Positions 33,179-42,026 of a stretch of DNA of 64,000 bases are shown here, piece after piece; the first letter of the stretch is position 1; every line of letters begins with the position of its first letter. The DNA comes from Streptomyces sp. NBC_00457. Lineage in GTDB: Bacteria > Actinomycetota > Actinomycetes > Streptomycetales > Streptomycetaceae. The notes beneath the pieces were generated by a model. The model made no database searches. It was not told the DNA's origin and saw only the letters and a program-made list of their open reading frames with translations. The DNA is taken from positions 5,394,001-5,458,000 of the forward strand of contig NZ_CP107905.1 of assembly GCF_036014015.1 (NCBI RefSeq). Reading direction: 5' to 3'. The position numbers and the translations under genes were made by a program.

Positions 33179-34612
33179 ATGGGAAACAGTGCGTCCAAGG
33201 GGGGCTGGAGAGCCGCCGCCGTGATCGCGGCGGCTCTTGTCGGGAGCGTGGTGCTCCCCGTCGGTCCGGCGGCCGCCGTGCATGGCGGTGTGCCGGGTGA
33301 CTTCAATGGGGACGGCTACCGCGACGCCGTCCTGCCCGCGCCCGGCGCGAACGTGGCGGGCAAGGAGGCGGCCGGTGCCGTGGTCGTGCTGTACGGCTCG
33401 TCGTCGGGGCTTGCGACCGCCCGGCGGAAGACCCTCACGCAGAACACGACCGGGATTCCCGGGACGGCCGAGGCGTACGACAGGTTCGGCGCCGCCACCG
33501 CCACGGAGGACCTGAACCGGGACGGATACGCCGACCTGGTCATCTCGTCTCCCTACGAGGACACCAGCAAGGGCACCGACGCGGGTGCGGTGACCGTGGT
33601 GTGGGGCAGCAGGAACGGGCTGGCGGGCGGGACCGATCTGCCGACGCCATCGAGTGATCCGACGTACTTCGGACTCGACCTCGCCGCGCGCAGCGGCGGA
33701 TCGGGCGGCAAGACACAGGTGTTGGCCGGCGGATACGACGGTTCCGTCCTTTTCAAGGGTTCGTTCAGCCGCAGCGGGAGCTTCGGGTCCGCCACCCTCA
33801 ACCAGGACACCCCGTCTCTGGAGTCCGTCGCGCTCGGCGACCTCAACGGCGACACCACCCCGGACCGGGTCCTCATCAGCAGCCGCACGAGCGGACTGAC
33901 CGGCGGCGAGATCTACCTGAACCCCAGCAGGTCCGGGCAGCCCCTCCAGCGGGGCAACGGCCTCATCTCCGCCACCGGCGACCTCAACGGCGACGGCTAC
34001 GCGGACCTCGTGGTCGGCGACCCGGACGAGCCCGAAGTCGCGGGCGCGGACGGTGCGTCGGGCGGACGCGTCTCCGTCTGGTACGGATCGGCCACCGGCA
34101 TCGCGCCCGACGCCACGCCCGTTCACCTCACGCAGAACACCGCCGGCGTGCCGGACACGAGCGAGAAGTACGACGCGTTCGGCGGCGCGGTGGCCGTGGC
34201 GGACCTCAACCGGGACGGACTGGCCGACATCGTGGTCGGCACACCGTACGAGAGCACCGGCGGCAAGAAGCGGGCCGGCCGCGTCACGGTGATCCCGGGC
34301 CGCGCCTCGGGCGCCCTGGGCAGTGGCTCGTACTCCTTCACCCAGGACACCTCCGGCGTGCCCAGCGCCTCCGAGACCGACGACTTCTTCGGGACCACGG
34401 TCTCGGCGGGCGATGTGAACAAGGACGGCCGGCCGGAGCTGTTCGTCGGTGCCTCGGGCGAGAACGACTCCACCGGCGCGGTCTTCATGCTCCCCGGCGG
34501 CTCCACCCACCCGACGGGCACCGGCAGCCGCGTGATCACAGGGCCCGCAGTGGGTCTCAACCAGCAGCACGGCACGCTGCTGGGCGGCGACGGGCTGCTC
34601 TGGGTGATCTGA
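33179..34612 (+). CDS. Secreted FG-GAP (integrin-alpha-like) repeat protein
   Basis: 477 aa. A Sec signal (WRAAAVIAAALVGSVVLPVGPAAA) is followed by about seven FG-GAP blades with Ca-binding loops: DFNGDGYRD, DLNRDGYAD, DLNGDTTPD, DLNGDGYAD, DLNRDGLAD, DVNKDGRPE. Short gaps carry YDRFGAATA and YDAFGGAVA. This gives a seven-bladed extracellular propeller. Many streptomycetes have several paralogues; ligands are unknown. A strong terminator follows. Confidence 0.9.
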   Translation: MGNSASKGGWRAAAVIAAALVGSVVLPVGPAAAVHGGVPGDFNGDGYRDAVLPAPGANVAGKEAAGAVVVLYGSSSGLATARRKTLTQNTTGIPGTAEAYDRFGAATATEDLNRDGYADLVISSPYEDTSKGTDAGAVTVVWGSRNGLAGGTDLPTPSSDPTYFGLDLAARSGGSGGKTQVLAGGYDGSVLFKGSFSRSGSFGSATLNQDTPSLESVALGDLNGDTTPDRVLISSRTSGLTGGEIYLNPSRSGQPLQRGNGLISATGDLNGDGYADLVVGDPDEPEVAGADGASGGRVSVWYGSATGIAPDATPVHLTQNTAGVPDTSEKYDAFGGAVAVADLNRDGLADIVVGTPYESTGGKKRAGRVTVIPGRASGALGSGSYSFTQDTSGVPSASETDDFFGTTVSAGDVNKDGRPELFVGASGENDSTGAVFMLPGGSTHPTGTGSRVITGPAVGLNQQHGTLLGGDGLLWVI

Positions 34613-34630
34613 GAGCAGCACGGCGACGGG

Positions 34631-34659
34631 AGCGCCCGGGACTTCACGTCCCGGGCGCT
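34631..34659. terminator. Hairpin terminator
   Basis: A perfect 12-bp stem (AGCGCCCGGGAC) with a 5-base loop, followed by TTTC, between the convergent FG-GAP and dioxygenase genes. Confidence 0.88.
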
Positions 34660-34680
34660 TTCGTGTCCGCGCGTGCGGAA

Positions 34681-35619
34681 CTACAGCGACGTGCCTTCGT
34701 TCGTCGCCTCCGGGTCGACGCCGACCGTGATGGACGCCTGGACGCCCTTGGCGATGTTCTTCTTGTCGTACTTGAGCTTGAGGAGACCGCCGGTGGTGCC
34801 GGACTGGTCGTAGATGGTGTCCTCGGTGAGCGTGGTGCGTTCGGTCGTGGACGTGGAGTACGGCTCGACCTCGGCGGAGGCGAGGACGGACTCCTCGTCG
34901 AAGAAGAACTGGCCGGTGTGGCAGGTGGTGCCGCCCTCGTAACCGGCGTCGGTCCACTCGCCGTCCACGTGGACCTTGGTGTGGATGTGGACGCAGCGGC
35001 CCCGGTACCAGCCCGGGAAGATCGTCCGGAAGGTGACGAAGCCCTGCCGGTCGGTCCTCCAGGTGCCGCGCAGATAGCGCTCGTCGTCGGTCGGCTCCTC
35101 ATGCACACCACCACCGCCGGTGCCGCCCGACGGAGCACCGGACGGAGCACCGGACGGCGGCTCGCCCGTGGGCGTGCCCGAGGGCGCGTCGGTGGGGGCG
35201 GTGCCGCCACCGCCCGTGGACGACGCCTCGTAGCCGGAGTAGATGCCCAGCGCGTCGCAGTGCCAGATGTCGACGGCCACGTTCTTCAGCGGCTTGCAGC
35301 TCTCCGCGTCGATCACCTTGATGCGGAGGGCCAGCGGGATGCCCTCCTTGTCCTCGGTGATGTCCGTACGGAGCTTGTCCGCGTCGATGTAGTAGGGGCC
35401 CTCGGTGGTTTCGGAGGTGAGCGTGTAGCAGGTCTCCGCCGAGGTGGAGCTCGCGGAGGCGCTCGCCCCGGCGCCCTTTCCGCTCTGGCCGGCATTTGCG
35501 GTCGCGGCCAGCGTGCCGCCGACGCCCACCGCGGCCACGGCCGCTCCACCTGCGACGACGACCTTGCGCCGGGTCAAGTCACGTTTGTGGGCTGGTGTGT
35601 TGATGTCGTTTCCCGTCAT
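34681..35619 (-). CDS. Secreted intradiol ring-cleavage dioxygenase-like protein 1
   Basis: 312 aa from ATG 35619 (an upstream in-frame start is less likely). A Tat signal (LTRRKVVVAGGAAVAAVGVGG) precedes the dioxygenase core: EGPYYID, VAVDIWHCDALGIYSGY, then YLRGTWRTDRQGFVTFRTIFPGWY and RCVHIHTKVH. Tyr-Tyr-His-His iron ligands are therefore all present. A Gly/Pro/Ser-rich insertion (about residues 140-170) interrupts the core. It would oxidise catechol-type compounds outside the cell, perhaps lignin-derived aromatics. A second such gene is at 44839. Confidence 0.88.
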   Translation of the reverse strand: MTGNDINTPAHKRDLTRRKVVVAGGAAVAAVGVGGTLAATANAGQSGKGAGASASASSTSAETCYTLTSETTEGPYYIDADKLRTDITEDKEGIPLALRIKVIDAESCKPLKNVAVDIWHCDALGIYSGYEASSTGGGGTAPTDAPSGTPTGEPPSGAPSGAPSGGTGGGGVHEEPTDDERYLRGTWRTDRQGFVTFRTIFPGWYRGRCVHIHTKVHVDGEWTDAGYEGGTTCHTGQFFFDEESVLASAEVEPYSTSTTERTTLTEDTIYDQSGTTGGLLKLKYDKKNIAKGVQASITVGVDPEATNEGTSL

Positions 35620-35685
35620 GCCCAGCACGCTAGGTAAGACGACTGTAAGGGGCATGGGAGCGGGCTGTGTCTGCCTGTGAAAGCT

Positions 35686-35724
35686 GAAGGGGCCCGGAAC
35701 CGGTCACCGGTTCCGGGCCCCTTC
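35686..35724. terminator. aspS terminator
   Basis: A perfect 18-bp stem (GAAGGGGCCCGGAACCGG and its complement) with a 3-base loop, 24 bp after the aspS stop. Confidence 0.9.
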
Positions 35725-35747
35725 AGGGCAGACGCCTACTTCTTCGC

Positions 35748-37511
35748 CTACTTCGGCTGCGGCTTCCGCACCGACAGGTGCAGTTCCTTCAGCCGCGCCT
35801 CCTCCAGCTCCGTCGGCGCGCCCATCATCAGGTCCTGGGCGTTGCCGTTGAGCGGGAAGGCAATGGTCTCGCGGATGTTCGGCTCGTCGGCCAGCAGCAT
35901 CACGATGCGGTCGACGCCCGGTGCGATGCCGCCGTGCGGCGGGGCGCCGAAGCGGAAGGCGCGCAGCATGCCGGCGAACTTCTCCTCGACGGTCTCGCGG
36001 TCGTAGCCCGCGATCTCGAAGGCCTTCAGCATGATCTCGGGCTCGTGGTTCCGGATCGCGCCGGAGGACAGCTCGACGCCGTTGCAGACGATGTCGTACT
36101 GCCAGCCCAGGATGTCCAGCGGGTCCTGGGTCTCCAGGGCCTCCAGACCGCCCTGCGGCATGGAGAACGGGTTGTGCGAGAAGTCGATCGCGCCGGTCTC
36201 CTCGTCCTTCTCGTACATCGGGAAGTCGACGATCCAGCAGAAGCGGAAGACGTTCTCCTCGAAGTGCCCGGCGCGACGAGCGGCTTCCACCCGCACCGCG
36301 CCCATGATCTTCGAGACCTCGTCGAACTCGCCCGCGCCGAAGAACACCGCGTGGCCGGCCGACAGCGACAGGCGCTTCGTCAGCTCCGCGACGTTCTCCT
36401 CCGTCAGGAACTTGGCGATCGGGCCGGACAGCGAACCGTCCTCGGCGACCCGCACCCACGCCAGGCCCTTCGCGCCCTGCGAGACCGCGAAGTCACCGAG
36501 CTGGTCGAAGAACTTCCGGGGCTGCGCGGAGACGTCCGGCACCGGCAGGGCCCGTACGTGCTTGCCCGCGAAGGCCTTGAACTCCGAGCCCTCGAAGATG
36601 TCGGTGATGTCGACGAGCTCCAGCTGGGCGCGCAGATCCGGCTTGTCGGAGCCGTACTTCAGCATCGCCTCGCGGAACGGGATCCGCGGGAACGGCGAGG
36701 TGACGTGGCGGCCGTTGCCGAACTCCTCGAACAGCTCCGTCATCAGCTTCTCGACGGGCTGGAAGACGTCCTCCTGCTCGACGAAGGACATCTCGACGTC
36801 GAGCTGGTAGAACTCGCCCGGCGAGCGGTCCGCACGCGCGTCCTCGTCGCGGAAACAGGGCGCGATCTGGAAGTAGCGGTCGAAGCCGGAGATCATCAGC
36901 AGCTGCTTGAACTGCTGCGGCGCCTGGGGGAGGGCGTAGAACTTGCCCGGGTGCAGACGGGACGGCACGACGAAGTCGCGGGCGCCCTCGGGGGAGGTGG
37001 CCGACAGGATCGGCGTCGCCATCTCGTTGAAGCCCAGCGCCGTCATCTTGTGCCGGATCGCCGAGATGACCGCCGTACGCAGCAGGATGTTGCGGTGCAT
37101 GCGTTCGCGGCGCAGGTCCAGGAAGCGGTACTCCAGGCGCCGCTCCTCGTTGACCCCGTCCTCCGTGTTGATCGTGAAGGGCAGCGGGGCGGCCGCGCCG
37201 AGCAGCTCGACCTCGGAGACCTCGACCTCGATCTCGCCGGTCGGCAGATCGGGGTTGATGTTCTCGGTGCCGCGGGAGACGACCTGGCCGTCGACCCGGA
37301 CGGTGGACTCCTTGGAGAGCTTGTCCAGGGCCTCGTACGCGGGCGTGCCCGGCCGGGCGACCAGCTGGGTGATGCCGTAGTGATCCCGCAGATCGATGAA
37401 GAGGATGCCGCCCAGGTCGCGCCGATTGTGCAGCCAGCCGCTCAGCCGGACGTCGGTGCCGACGTCAGAGGCGCGGAGCTCGCCGCAGGTGTGGGACCTG
37501 TACCGATGCAT
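35748..37511 (-). CDS. aspS: Aspartyl-tRNA synthetase
   Basis: 587 aa, usual bacterial length. It has an N-terminal OB anticodon-binding fold ([26 protein letters not shown]), class II motif 2 region ([10 protein letters not shown], with the preceding [11 protein letters not shown]), the bacterial GAD insertion (about 290-420) and motif 3 near the end ([14 protein letters not shown]). It charges tRNA-Asp. Its leader contains a parS site and a tandem 17-bp repeat; a perfect terminator follows. Confidence 0.96.
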   Translation of the reverse strand: MHRYRSHTCGELRASDVGTDVRLSGWLHNRRDLGGILFIDLRDHYGITQLVARPGTPAYEALDKLSKESTVRVDGQVVSRGTENINPDLPTGEIEVEVSEVELLGAAAPLPFTINTEDGVNEERRLEYRFLDLRRERMHRNILLRTAVISAIRHKMTALGFNEMATPILSATSPEGARDFVVPSRLHPGKFYALPQAPQQFKQLLMISGFDRYFQIAPCFRDEDARADRSPGEFYQLDVEMSFVEQEDVFQPVEKLMTELFEEFGNGRHVTSPFPRIPFREAMLKYGSDKPDLRAQLELVDITDIFEGSEFKAFAGKHVRALPVPDVSAQPRKFFDQLGDFAVSQGAKGLAWVRVAEDGSLSGPIAKFLTEENVAELTKRLSLSAGHAVFFGAGEFDEVSKIMGAVRVEAARRAGHFEENVFRFCWIVDFPMYEKDEETGAIDFSHNPFSMPQGGLEALETQDPLDILGWQYDIVCNGVELSSGAIRNHEPEIMLKAFEIAGYDRETVEEKFAGMLRAFRFGAPPHGGIAPGVDRIVMLLADEPNIRETIAFPLNGNAQDLMMGAPTELEEARLKELHLSVRKPQPK

Positions 37512-37544
37512 CGTCGTTCATCCAGTCTTCGCGGATCGGGGGCT

Positions 37545-37558
37545 GTTTCACGTGAAAC
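37545..37558. other. parS centromere-like site
   Basis: GTTTCACGTGAAAC is an exact 14-bp palindrome identical to the consensus ParB-binding site of Streptomyces and Bacillus. It lies 34 bp before the aspS start. Streptomyces chromosomes carry many parS sites clustered around oriC, so this places the window in the origin-proximal core. ParB bound here would also cover the aspS leader. Confidence 0.93.
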
Positions 37559-37585
37559 TCCACCAAGCCTACCGGGCACCCCAAG

Positions 37586-37620
37586 ATCGCCTCCCACCCA
37601 TTAATCGCCTCCCACCCATT
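37586..37620. repeat. Tandem 17-bp repeat in the aspS/SpoIIE intergenic region
   Basis: ATCGCCTCCCACCCATT occurs twice (37586-37602 and 37604-37620), 18-bp period. On the aspS strand it carries GGGTGGGAGG twice. It lies between aspS and the divergent phosphatase gene and could be a regulator site or a recent tandem duplication. Confidence 0.7.
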
Positions 37621-37675
37621 CAACGATGAACAGCTTCGGTGGCAGTCACCGATCACCTCTCCCTACAGTGGGGCA

Positions 37676-39790
37676 ATGCGCACTGGTGAGCCCCTGCCCG
37701 CCGTGGGGGAGGTTCTCGCCGCCCTCGCGACGGGACTGTGGCACTGGAACACCGCCACACGGCTGGTCACAGTCGACGCGGAGACGGCACGGCTGCTCGG
37801 GCTGCCCGCAGAGCGGTGCACCCTCAGCCAGGCCCAGGTGCGCGCCCGCCTGCACCCCGTGGACTGGAACGAGATCAGCGGCGTGATCCAGCTCGCCGTC
37901 GCCGAGGGCACGCTCGGCGAGGTGCGGGTGCGGATCATGGACGAGCGGGGCCAGATCATCCGGGTCGGCCGCAGCCGCTTCCACGCGTCCTTCGACCGCG
38001 AGAAGCGTTCGTACGAGGTGACCGGCTCCCTCCAGGAGGTCACCGACCCCTCGCCGGGCACCACCGCGGGGCGTGCGGTGACCGGGGACTGGCGGCGCTC
38101 CCGGGAGGCGTTCCTGCTGGACGCGGGCCGGGCGCTGGCCGAGGCGCGGTCGACGGCGGAGGTGCTGCGGGTCGCGGCCGGGCTGTCGATGCCGGGGTTC
38201 TCACCGGACGGTCTCGCCGTGTTCGGCGTGGAGGGGGACCGGCTGACGATCATCGGCCACCACGGTCACCAGCAGGGCGACGAGAGCCCCTTCTCGCACA
38301 TGGCGCTGGACACCGACTACCCGGCGGCCGAGGTGGTCCGCACCGGCCGCGCCGTCTATCTGTCCACGCCCGAGGAGTACAAGACCCGCTACCCGGTCAC
38401 CTGGCCGCTGGCCCAGAACTTCGGCCGTCAGTCGTGGGCGTTCCTGCCGCTGACCGTGGCCGGACGGACGATGGGCGCCTGGATGGCGGCCTTCGCCTAC
38501 CCCGTCGCGTTCACACCGGACGAGCGGTCCGTGCTGACGACGGTGGCCCGCATGCTCGCGCAGGCCCTGTCCCGGGCCGGGCTCGCCGAGTCGGAGCGGG
38601 AGCTGACGGACGGCCTCCAGCGCTCGATGCTGCCGACGCTCGGCCCCGAGATACCGGGCATGAGCGTCGCCGCACGCTATGTGCCGACCGGCGGCGGCCT
38701 CCAGGTGGGCGGCGACTGGTACGACATGATCCCGCTGCCCTCCGGCCGGTTCGCGTTCGTCATCGGCGACGTCCAGGGCCATGACGTGCGGGCGGCCGGC
38801 CTGATGGGGCAGCTCCGGATAGCGCTCAGGGCGTACGCCTCCGAGGGCCACCGCCCCGACGCGGTGCTCTCCCGCGCCTCCCGCTTTCTGCACGGCATCA
38901 CCTCCGACGGCGACGACCTGCGCTTCGCGACCTGCCTGTACGCCGAGGCCGATCCCGTGACCGGGACCCTGGACATCGCCCGCGCCGGGCACCCCGACCC
39001 GGCGATCCGGATGGCGGACGGCACGGTCATGGCGCGGCCCACGGAGGGCGGCCTGCCGCTCGGCATCGACCCGGACGCCGACTACCCGACGACCCGGTTC
39101 ACCCTGGAACCCGGCGAGACCATGATGATCTGCACGGACGGCCTGATCGAGACCGGCGGGCACGACCTGGAGACCGGCTGGCTGCGGATCCGCGCCATCC
39201 TGGAAGAGCACAAGGGCGACCTGGAGGAACTCGCCGACTCCCTGGTCCAGGCGGTGCACGGCCCCTCCTCCCACTACACCACCGGCCCGCTGGCCGACCG
39301 CCGCGAGGACGACATCGCGCTGCTGCTGCTGTGCCGGCAGGGGGAGGGCTGCGGCTGCGAGGACACGGCGGTCGTCAAGCGTCCCACCGTTCGGCGCACG
39401 ATGCTCTCGGTGGCCCAGGCCGAGCCCGAGCGGGTCGCCACCGCCCGCCAGCAACTCCGCGAGCTCCTCCACGACTGGGCCTCCCCCGACCAGGTCGACT
39501 CGGCCGTTCTGCTGCTGTCCGAGATGCTCACCAACGTCCTCGTCCACACCGACGCCGACGCCCTCCTCCTCGCCGAGATCACCGGCGAGGCCGGCATCCG
39601 CCGCCTCCACGTCGAGGTCACCGACACCAGCGACGACCTCCCCCACAAACGCCGCCCCGGCGAACTGGCCTCCTCCGGACGCGGGTTGATGCTCATCGAG
39701 CTGCTGGCGAACGCGTGGGGCGTCGACCCGCGCGGCGAGGGCAAGAGCATCTGGTTCGAGCTGTACGAGGAGCAGGGCGCGGCGCAGTAA
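37676..39790 (+). CDS. SpoIIE-type phosphatase with PAS, GAF and HATPase domains
   Basis: 704 aa. Order: PAS-like (about 10-120: GLWHWNTATRLVTVDAETARLLGLP), GAF (about 135-310), PP2C/SpoIIE (about 320-555: GGDWYDM, FVIGDVQGHD, ICTDGLIETGG, REDDIALLLL) and a C-terminal HATPase (about 575-700: LLLSEMLTNVLVHT, VEVTDTS, SSGRGLMLIELLANAWG). Such proteins combine a phosphatase for an anti-anti-sigma factor with an RsbW-like kinase and thus tune an alternative sigma factor in response to a signal bound by PAS/GAF. It is divergent from aspS. S. coelicolor has a like gene next to aspS. Confidence 0.92.
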   Translation: MRTGEPLPAVGEVLAALATGLWHWNTATRLVTVDAETARLLGLPAERCTLSQAQVRARLHPVDWNEISGVIQLAVAEGTLGEVRVRIMDERGQIIRVGRSRFHASFDREKRSYEVTGSLQEVTDPSPGTTAGRAVTGDWRRSREAFLLDAGRALAEARSTAEVLRVAAGLSMPGFSPDGLAVFGVEGDRLTIIGHHGHQQGDESPFSHMALDTDYPAAEVVRTGRAVYLSTPEEYKTRYPVTWPLAQNFGRQSWAFLPLTVAGRTMGAWMAAFAYPVAFTPDERSVLTTVARMLAQALSRAGLAESERELTDGLQRSMLPTLGPEIPGMSVAARYVPTGGGLQVGGDWYDMIPLPSGRFAFVIGDVQGHDVRAAGLMGQLRIALRAYASEGHRPDAVLSRASRFLHGITSDGDDLRFATCLYAEADPVTGTLDIARAGHPDPAIRMADGTVMARPTEGGLPLGIDPDADYPTTRFTLEPGETMMICTDGLIETGGHDLETGWLRIRAILEEHKGDLEELADSLVQAVHGPSSHYTTGPLADRREDDIALLLLCRQGEGCGCEDTAVVKRPTVRRTMLSVAQAEPERVATARQQLRELLHDWASPDQVDSAVLLLSEMLTNVLVHTDADALLLAEITGEAGIRRLHVEVTDTSDDLPHKRRPGELASSGRGLMLIELLANAWGVDPRGEGKSIWFELYEEQGAAQ

Positions 39791-39799
39791 CGCCGGCCC

Positions 39800-40846
39800 C
39801 TACGCATCCGACGGCTCGGCACTCCCGTACCGCGTCCGCAGTTCCTGGACGACCCCGAAGGCCGCCGCGGTCAGCGGCACCGCCAGCAGCATGCCGAGGA
39901 CACCGGCCACGGACGCCCCCGCGGTGATCGTCACCATCACCAGCGCCGGATGCATCTGCACGGTCCGGCTCTGGATCACCGGCTGGAGGACATGCCCCTC
40001 CAGCACCTGCACGGCGAGGACCACACCCAGCACCCACAACGCGATCACGAACCCGCGGTCGGCCATCGCGACCAGCACGGCGACGGCACCGGAGAGAAAG
40101 GCGCCCAGGTAGGGGATGTAGGCGCCGACGAAGACGAGCGCACCCAGCCCCACCGCCCCCGGCACGTCCAGGACCAGCAGTCCGACCGTGATGCACACGG
40201 CGTCGATCAGCGCGATGAAGGTCGTCCCGCGCATGAACCCCTCGACCGCCTCGAAGGCCCGCCGCGCCATGGCCTCGACGGTGTCGCCGGCCTCGCCCGG
40301 CACGACGGCACGCAGCGTGCCGGCGGCCTTGTCGGAGTCCCGCAGAAAGAAGAAGACGAGCAGCAGCGCCAGTACGGCCATGGCGATCGCCTCGCCCACC
40401 ACACTGACCCCGCTGATCACCCCGGACGCGGCGGTCCCGCCGAACTTGGTGAGCAGTTCCCTCGCGTTGGACGCGAGGTCGTCCAGCGAGGTCCCGGCCG
40501 CCCCGAAGTGCTCGGCGAGCGACTCGGCCGCCTGCCTCAGCGAGGCGACGATCTGGTCCCCGGTGTCGATGAGCGCGGCGACCACGATGTACACGGCCCC
40601 GCCGACGACGGCCACGACCGCCACGCAGGTCACCGCGGCGGCCACAGACCGGTTGACCCGCGCCTTCACCAGCCGCCGGTGCATCGGCCCGAGCAGCGCG
40701 GTCCCGAGCAGCGCCAGCAGCACCGGCACGACGGCCGTACGGACCTCCACGACCAGCCGGATCCCGACATAGACCACCCCGGCAACCAACAGCACCACGG
40801 CACACCACGCCGCGAACCGGCGCACGGGGTCGGGAAGCAACTGCAC
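39800..40846 (-). CDS. AI-2E family permease
   Basis: 348 aa from GTG 40846. Seven to eight hydrophobic segments are visible with the AI-2E layout: two N-terminal pairs, a large helical loop (about 85-145), VLALLLVFFFLRDSD, the FIALIDAVCITVGLLVLDVPGAVGLGALVFVGAYIPYLG block, and VLEGHVLQPVIQ followed by MHPALVMVTITAG. Members export or import diverse compounds, some acting as Na/H antiporters; only a few move autoinducer-2. The substrate is unknown. Confidence 0.9.
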   Translation of the reverse strand: MQLLPDPVRRFAAWCAVVLLVAGVVYVGIRLVVEVRTAVVPVLLALLGTALLGPMHRRLVKARVNRSVAAAVTCVAVVAVVGGAVYIVVAALIDTGDQIVASLRQAAESLAEHFGAAGTSLDDLASNARELLTKFGGTAASGVISGVSVVGEAIAMAVLALLLVFFFLRDSDKAAGTLRAVVPGEAGDTVEAMARRAFEAVEGFMRGTTFIALIDAVCITVGLLVLDVPGAVGLGALVFVGAYIPYLGAFLSGAVAVLVAMADRGFVIALWVLGVVLAVQVLEGHVLQPVIQSRTVQMHPALVMVTITAGASVAGVLGMLLAVPLTAAAFGVVQELRTRYGSAEPSDA

Positions 40847-40871
40847 ACGTCCAGCGGACCACGCACGAGCC

Positions 40872-40894
40872 GGGCTGTCCTGCGCGGACAGCCC
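40872..40894. terminator. Hairpin terminator after the pirin gene
   Basis: A perfect 9-bp stem (GGGCTGTCC / GGACAGCCC) with a 5-base loop, just after the pirin stop on the minus strand. Confidence 0.75.
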
Positions 40895-40933
40895 GCCCGG
40901 GTGACGGAGCGTCAGGCGCCGTGACCTGTTCGG

Positions 40934-41911
40934 TCAGGCGTCAGGGCCCTTTTCGGTCATGCCGTGCACGGCCGGGATGGTCCCGAGCCGGCCCTTCTGG
41001 AAGTCCTCGAAGGCCTGCTGGAGTTCTTCGCGGGTGTTCATGACGAACGGGCCGTAGTGGGCCATGGGCTCACGGATCGGCTGTCCGCCCAGGAGGACGA
41101 CCTCCAAGTCCGGCGTGTGCGAGTCCTGCTGCTCGTCCGCACGGACGGTCAGCGAACCGCCGGCGCCGAAGACCGCCGTCTGGCCCAGCTGGACCGGGCG
41201 GCGCTCGGCACCGACCGAGCCCTTGCCCGCCAGCACGTACGCCAGCCCGTTGAAGTCCTCGCGCCAGGGCAGGGTGATCTCCGCGCCCGGCGCCAGGGTC
41301 GCGTGGATCATCGTGATCGGCGTGTGCGTGACGCCGGGACCGGCGTGGCCGTCCAGCTCACCGGCGATGACGCGCAGCAGCGCGCCGCCGTCGGGCGTGC
41401 TGAGCAGCTGGACGTTGCCGCCGCGGATGTCCTGGTAGCGCGGGGGCATCATCTTGTCCTTGGCCGGGAGGTTCACCCACAGCTGGAGGCCGTGGAAGAG
41501 ACCGCCGGACATCACCAGGTGCTCCGGCGGGGCCTCGATGTGCAGCAGGCCCGCGCCCGCCGTCATCCACTGGGTGTCGCCGTTGGTGATGGTGCCGCCA
41601 CCGCCGTTGGAGTCCTGGTGGTCGAAGATCCCGTCGATGATGTAGGTGACGGTCTCGAAGCCGCGGTGCGGATGCCAGGGAGTGCCCTTGGGCTCTCCCG
41701 GCGCGTAGTCCACCTCACCCATCTGATCCATCATGATGAACGGGTCGAGGTGGCGGTAGTTGATCCCGGCGAACGCCCGGCGCACCGGGAAGCCCTCGCC
41801 CTCGAAACCGCTCGGCGCGGTCGTGACGGCGAGTACGGGACGTGCCACGGCGTCGGCCGGGGCGGCCACGCGGGGCAGGGTCAGCGGGTTCTCGACGGTC
41901 ACTGCAGGCAT
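40934..41911 (-). CDS. Pirin family protein
   Basis: 325 aa. The N-terminal cupin carries the pirin metal motif: FIMMDQMGEVDY ... WHPHRGFETVTYIIDG (His pair), then HQDS ... and GLLHIEAPPEHL with the remaining His/Glu ligands. The second cupin (about 185-290) includes LPWREDFNGLAYVLAG. Pirins are Fe-binding cytoplasmic proteins, with quercetinase-like or redox-sensing roles. It is monocistronic with hairpins on both sides. Confidence 0.93.
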   Translation of the reverse strand: MPAVTVENPLTLPRVAAPADAVARPVLAVTTAPSGFEGEGFPVRRAFAGINYRHLDPFIMMDQMGEVDYAPGEPKGTPWHPHRGFETVTYIIDGIFDHQDSNGGGGTITNGDTQWMTAGAGLLHIEAPPEHLVMSGGLFHGLQLWVNLPAKDKMMPPRYQDIRGGNVQLLSTPDGGALLRVIAGELDGHAGPGVTHTPITMIHATLAPGAEITLPWREDFNGLAYVLAGKGSVGAERRPVQLGQTAVFGAGGSLTVRADEQQDSHTPDLEVVLLGGQPIREPMAHYGPFVMNTREELQQAFEDFQKGRLGTIPAVHGMTEKGPDA

Positions 41912-41976
41912 GTCGGTACCTCCTTGTGCGGCCAGTTTAGTTGAGCATTGAACTTCCTGCTACCCGGAACGACGAA

Positions 41977-42002
41977 AGCCCGGAGGACATTCCCTCCGGG
42001 CT
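41977..42002. terminator. Hairpin terminator of the beta-propeller gene
   Basis: A 10-bp stem (AGCCCGGAGG / CCTCCGGGCT) with a 6-base loop, 25 bp after the stop of the secreted propeller gene on the minus strand and upstream of the pirin start. Confidence 0.75.
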
Positions 42003-42026
42003 CCGCCGTACGGGCCGCAGCCCGCG

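Noticed and set aside
41930..41960. MarR-type operator before the pirin gene (AGTTGA ... TGAACT)
   Set aside because: The inverted repeat is imperfect and short; not distinguishable from chance.
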